64,000 nt of DNA, taken from Aliirhizobium wenxiniae. GTDB lineage: Bacteria; Pseudomonadota; Alphaproteobacteria; Rhizobiales; Rhizobiaceae. Position numbers and translations under genes: made by a program. Position 1 is the stretch's first letter, and the number at the start of each line of letters is the position of its first letter. Below are positions 63,751-64,000 of this stretch, in pieces. The notes beneath the pieces were generated by a model. It was not told the DNA's origin and searched no databases. It worked only from the letters and a program-made list of their open reading frames with translations. The stretch spans positions 1-64,000 of the forward strand of contig NZ_JAEUAN010000007.1 in the NCBI RefSeq assembly GCF_019511445.1. Direction: 5' to 3'.

Positions 63751-63825
63751 TGGTGCTGCTAGAGAGATTTGAACTCTCGGCCTCTCCCTTACCAAGGGAG
63801 TGCTCTACCCCTGAGCTATAGCAGC
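63751..63825 (-). tRNA. tRNA-Thr (GGT)
   Basis: On the minus strand the acceptor GCTGCTA (63825-63819) pairs with TAGCAGC (63761-63755), discriminator A, encoded CCA at 63753-63751. The anticodon stem CTCCC/GGGAG holds TTGGTAA with anticodon GGT. T loop TTCAAAT is normal. Confidence 0.96.
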
Positions 63826-64000
63826 ATCTGAGCGGCGCGGTTGATCCCGCGTCGTTGGTGAGCGGCCTATTGCCATAGGTTCATGATGAGCGCAAGCGCC
63901 AAATCAACTATTTTCTACAGAACGATGACAGCGTTCGGGGTGAAACGCCTTTGGCACAGCGGTTACCGTCGCTGGAAATTATTACGACAGCGACGATGCG

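Overview
The window is chromosomal DNA from an alphaproteobacterium of the order Hyphomicrobiales, most likely family Rhizobiaceae (Rhizobium/Agrobacterium/Neorhizobium type). The evidence is the GC-rich codon use, the rhizobial gene orders (infC-rpmI-rplT-pheS-pheT; a cpa/tad pilus locus next to deoB-add-upp), an Irr-type iron control element in front of mbfA, rhizobial palindromic intergenic repeats, and alphaproteobacterial families such as BTLCP peptidases, HisKA_2 kinases and TakP-like TRAP binding proteins. I see no phage, IS element, plasmid gene or CRISPR array. It reads as ordinary core chromosome with small accessory insertions.

Left part (1-8.1 kb): a tautomerase converges on a minus-strand translation block transcribed infC, rpmI, rplT, then (after a strong terminator) a kinase-fold gene, pheS, a DUF4160/DUF2442 pair and pheT. 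The pair sits inside the phenylalanyl-tRNA synthetase operon. 7-14 kb: alpha/beta hydrolase, BTLCP peptidase, a membrane HisKA_2 histidine kinase, the iron exporter mbfA with its ICE box, and two tandem TRAP substrate-binding proteins without permease genes. 14-22 kb: a candidate small RNA, rpsU (TTG start) and a small partner, then transporters and regulators (three MFS proteins, TetR, XRE-cupin, GNAT). 22-33 kb: lepA, an FAD oxidoreductase, a palindromic repeat element with about 0.5 kb of unexplained DNA, a large hybrid sensor kinase, and a soluble PAS-PAS chemoreceptor with a C-terminal CheR-tether motif.

33-38 kb: a gene fusing a beta-hydroxyacid dehydrogenase to a SelT/SelW/SelH (Rdx) redox domain, bracketed by two copies of a 100-bp repeat together with tRNA-Leu(CAG); then an M17 aminopeptidase-MarR-NlpC/P60 operon. 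38-50.5 kb: a complete Tad/Flp pilus locus: flp, cpaA, cpaB, cpaC, cpaD, cpaE, cpaF, tadB and tadC on the minus strand, with an orphan CpaC-N-like protein and two TadE-like pseudopilins divergent on the plus strand, and tadD beyond tadC.

50.5-62.3 kb: a nucleoside uptake and salvage region. deoB-add-upp run on the plus strand. On the minus strand a BMP-family nucleoside ABC transporter (binding protein, ATPase, two permeases) continues into cdd and a purine nucleoside phosphorylase, followed by deoC-deoA. Together these import nucleosides, deaminate and phosphorolyse them, and feed pentose phosphates to glycolysis. The window ends with msrA, a small membrane protein and tRNA-Thr(GGT).

Many start codons were moved from the longest ORF to a site with a Shine-Dalgarno (SD) sequence; non-ATG starts supported here include infC (ATT), rpsU (TTG), add (GTG) and the HisKA_2 kinase (GTG). 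All functional statements are from reading the sequence and family knowledge; no database search was run.
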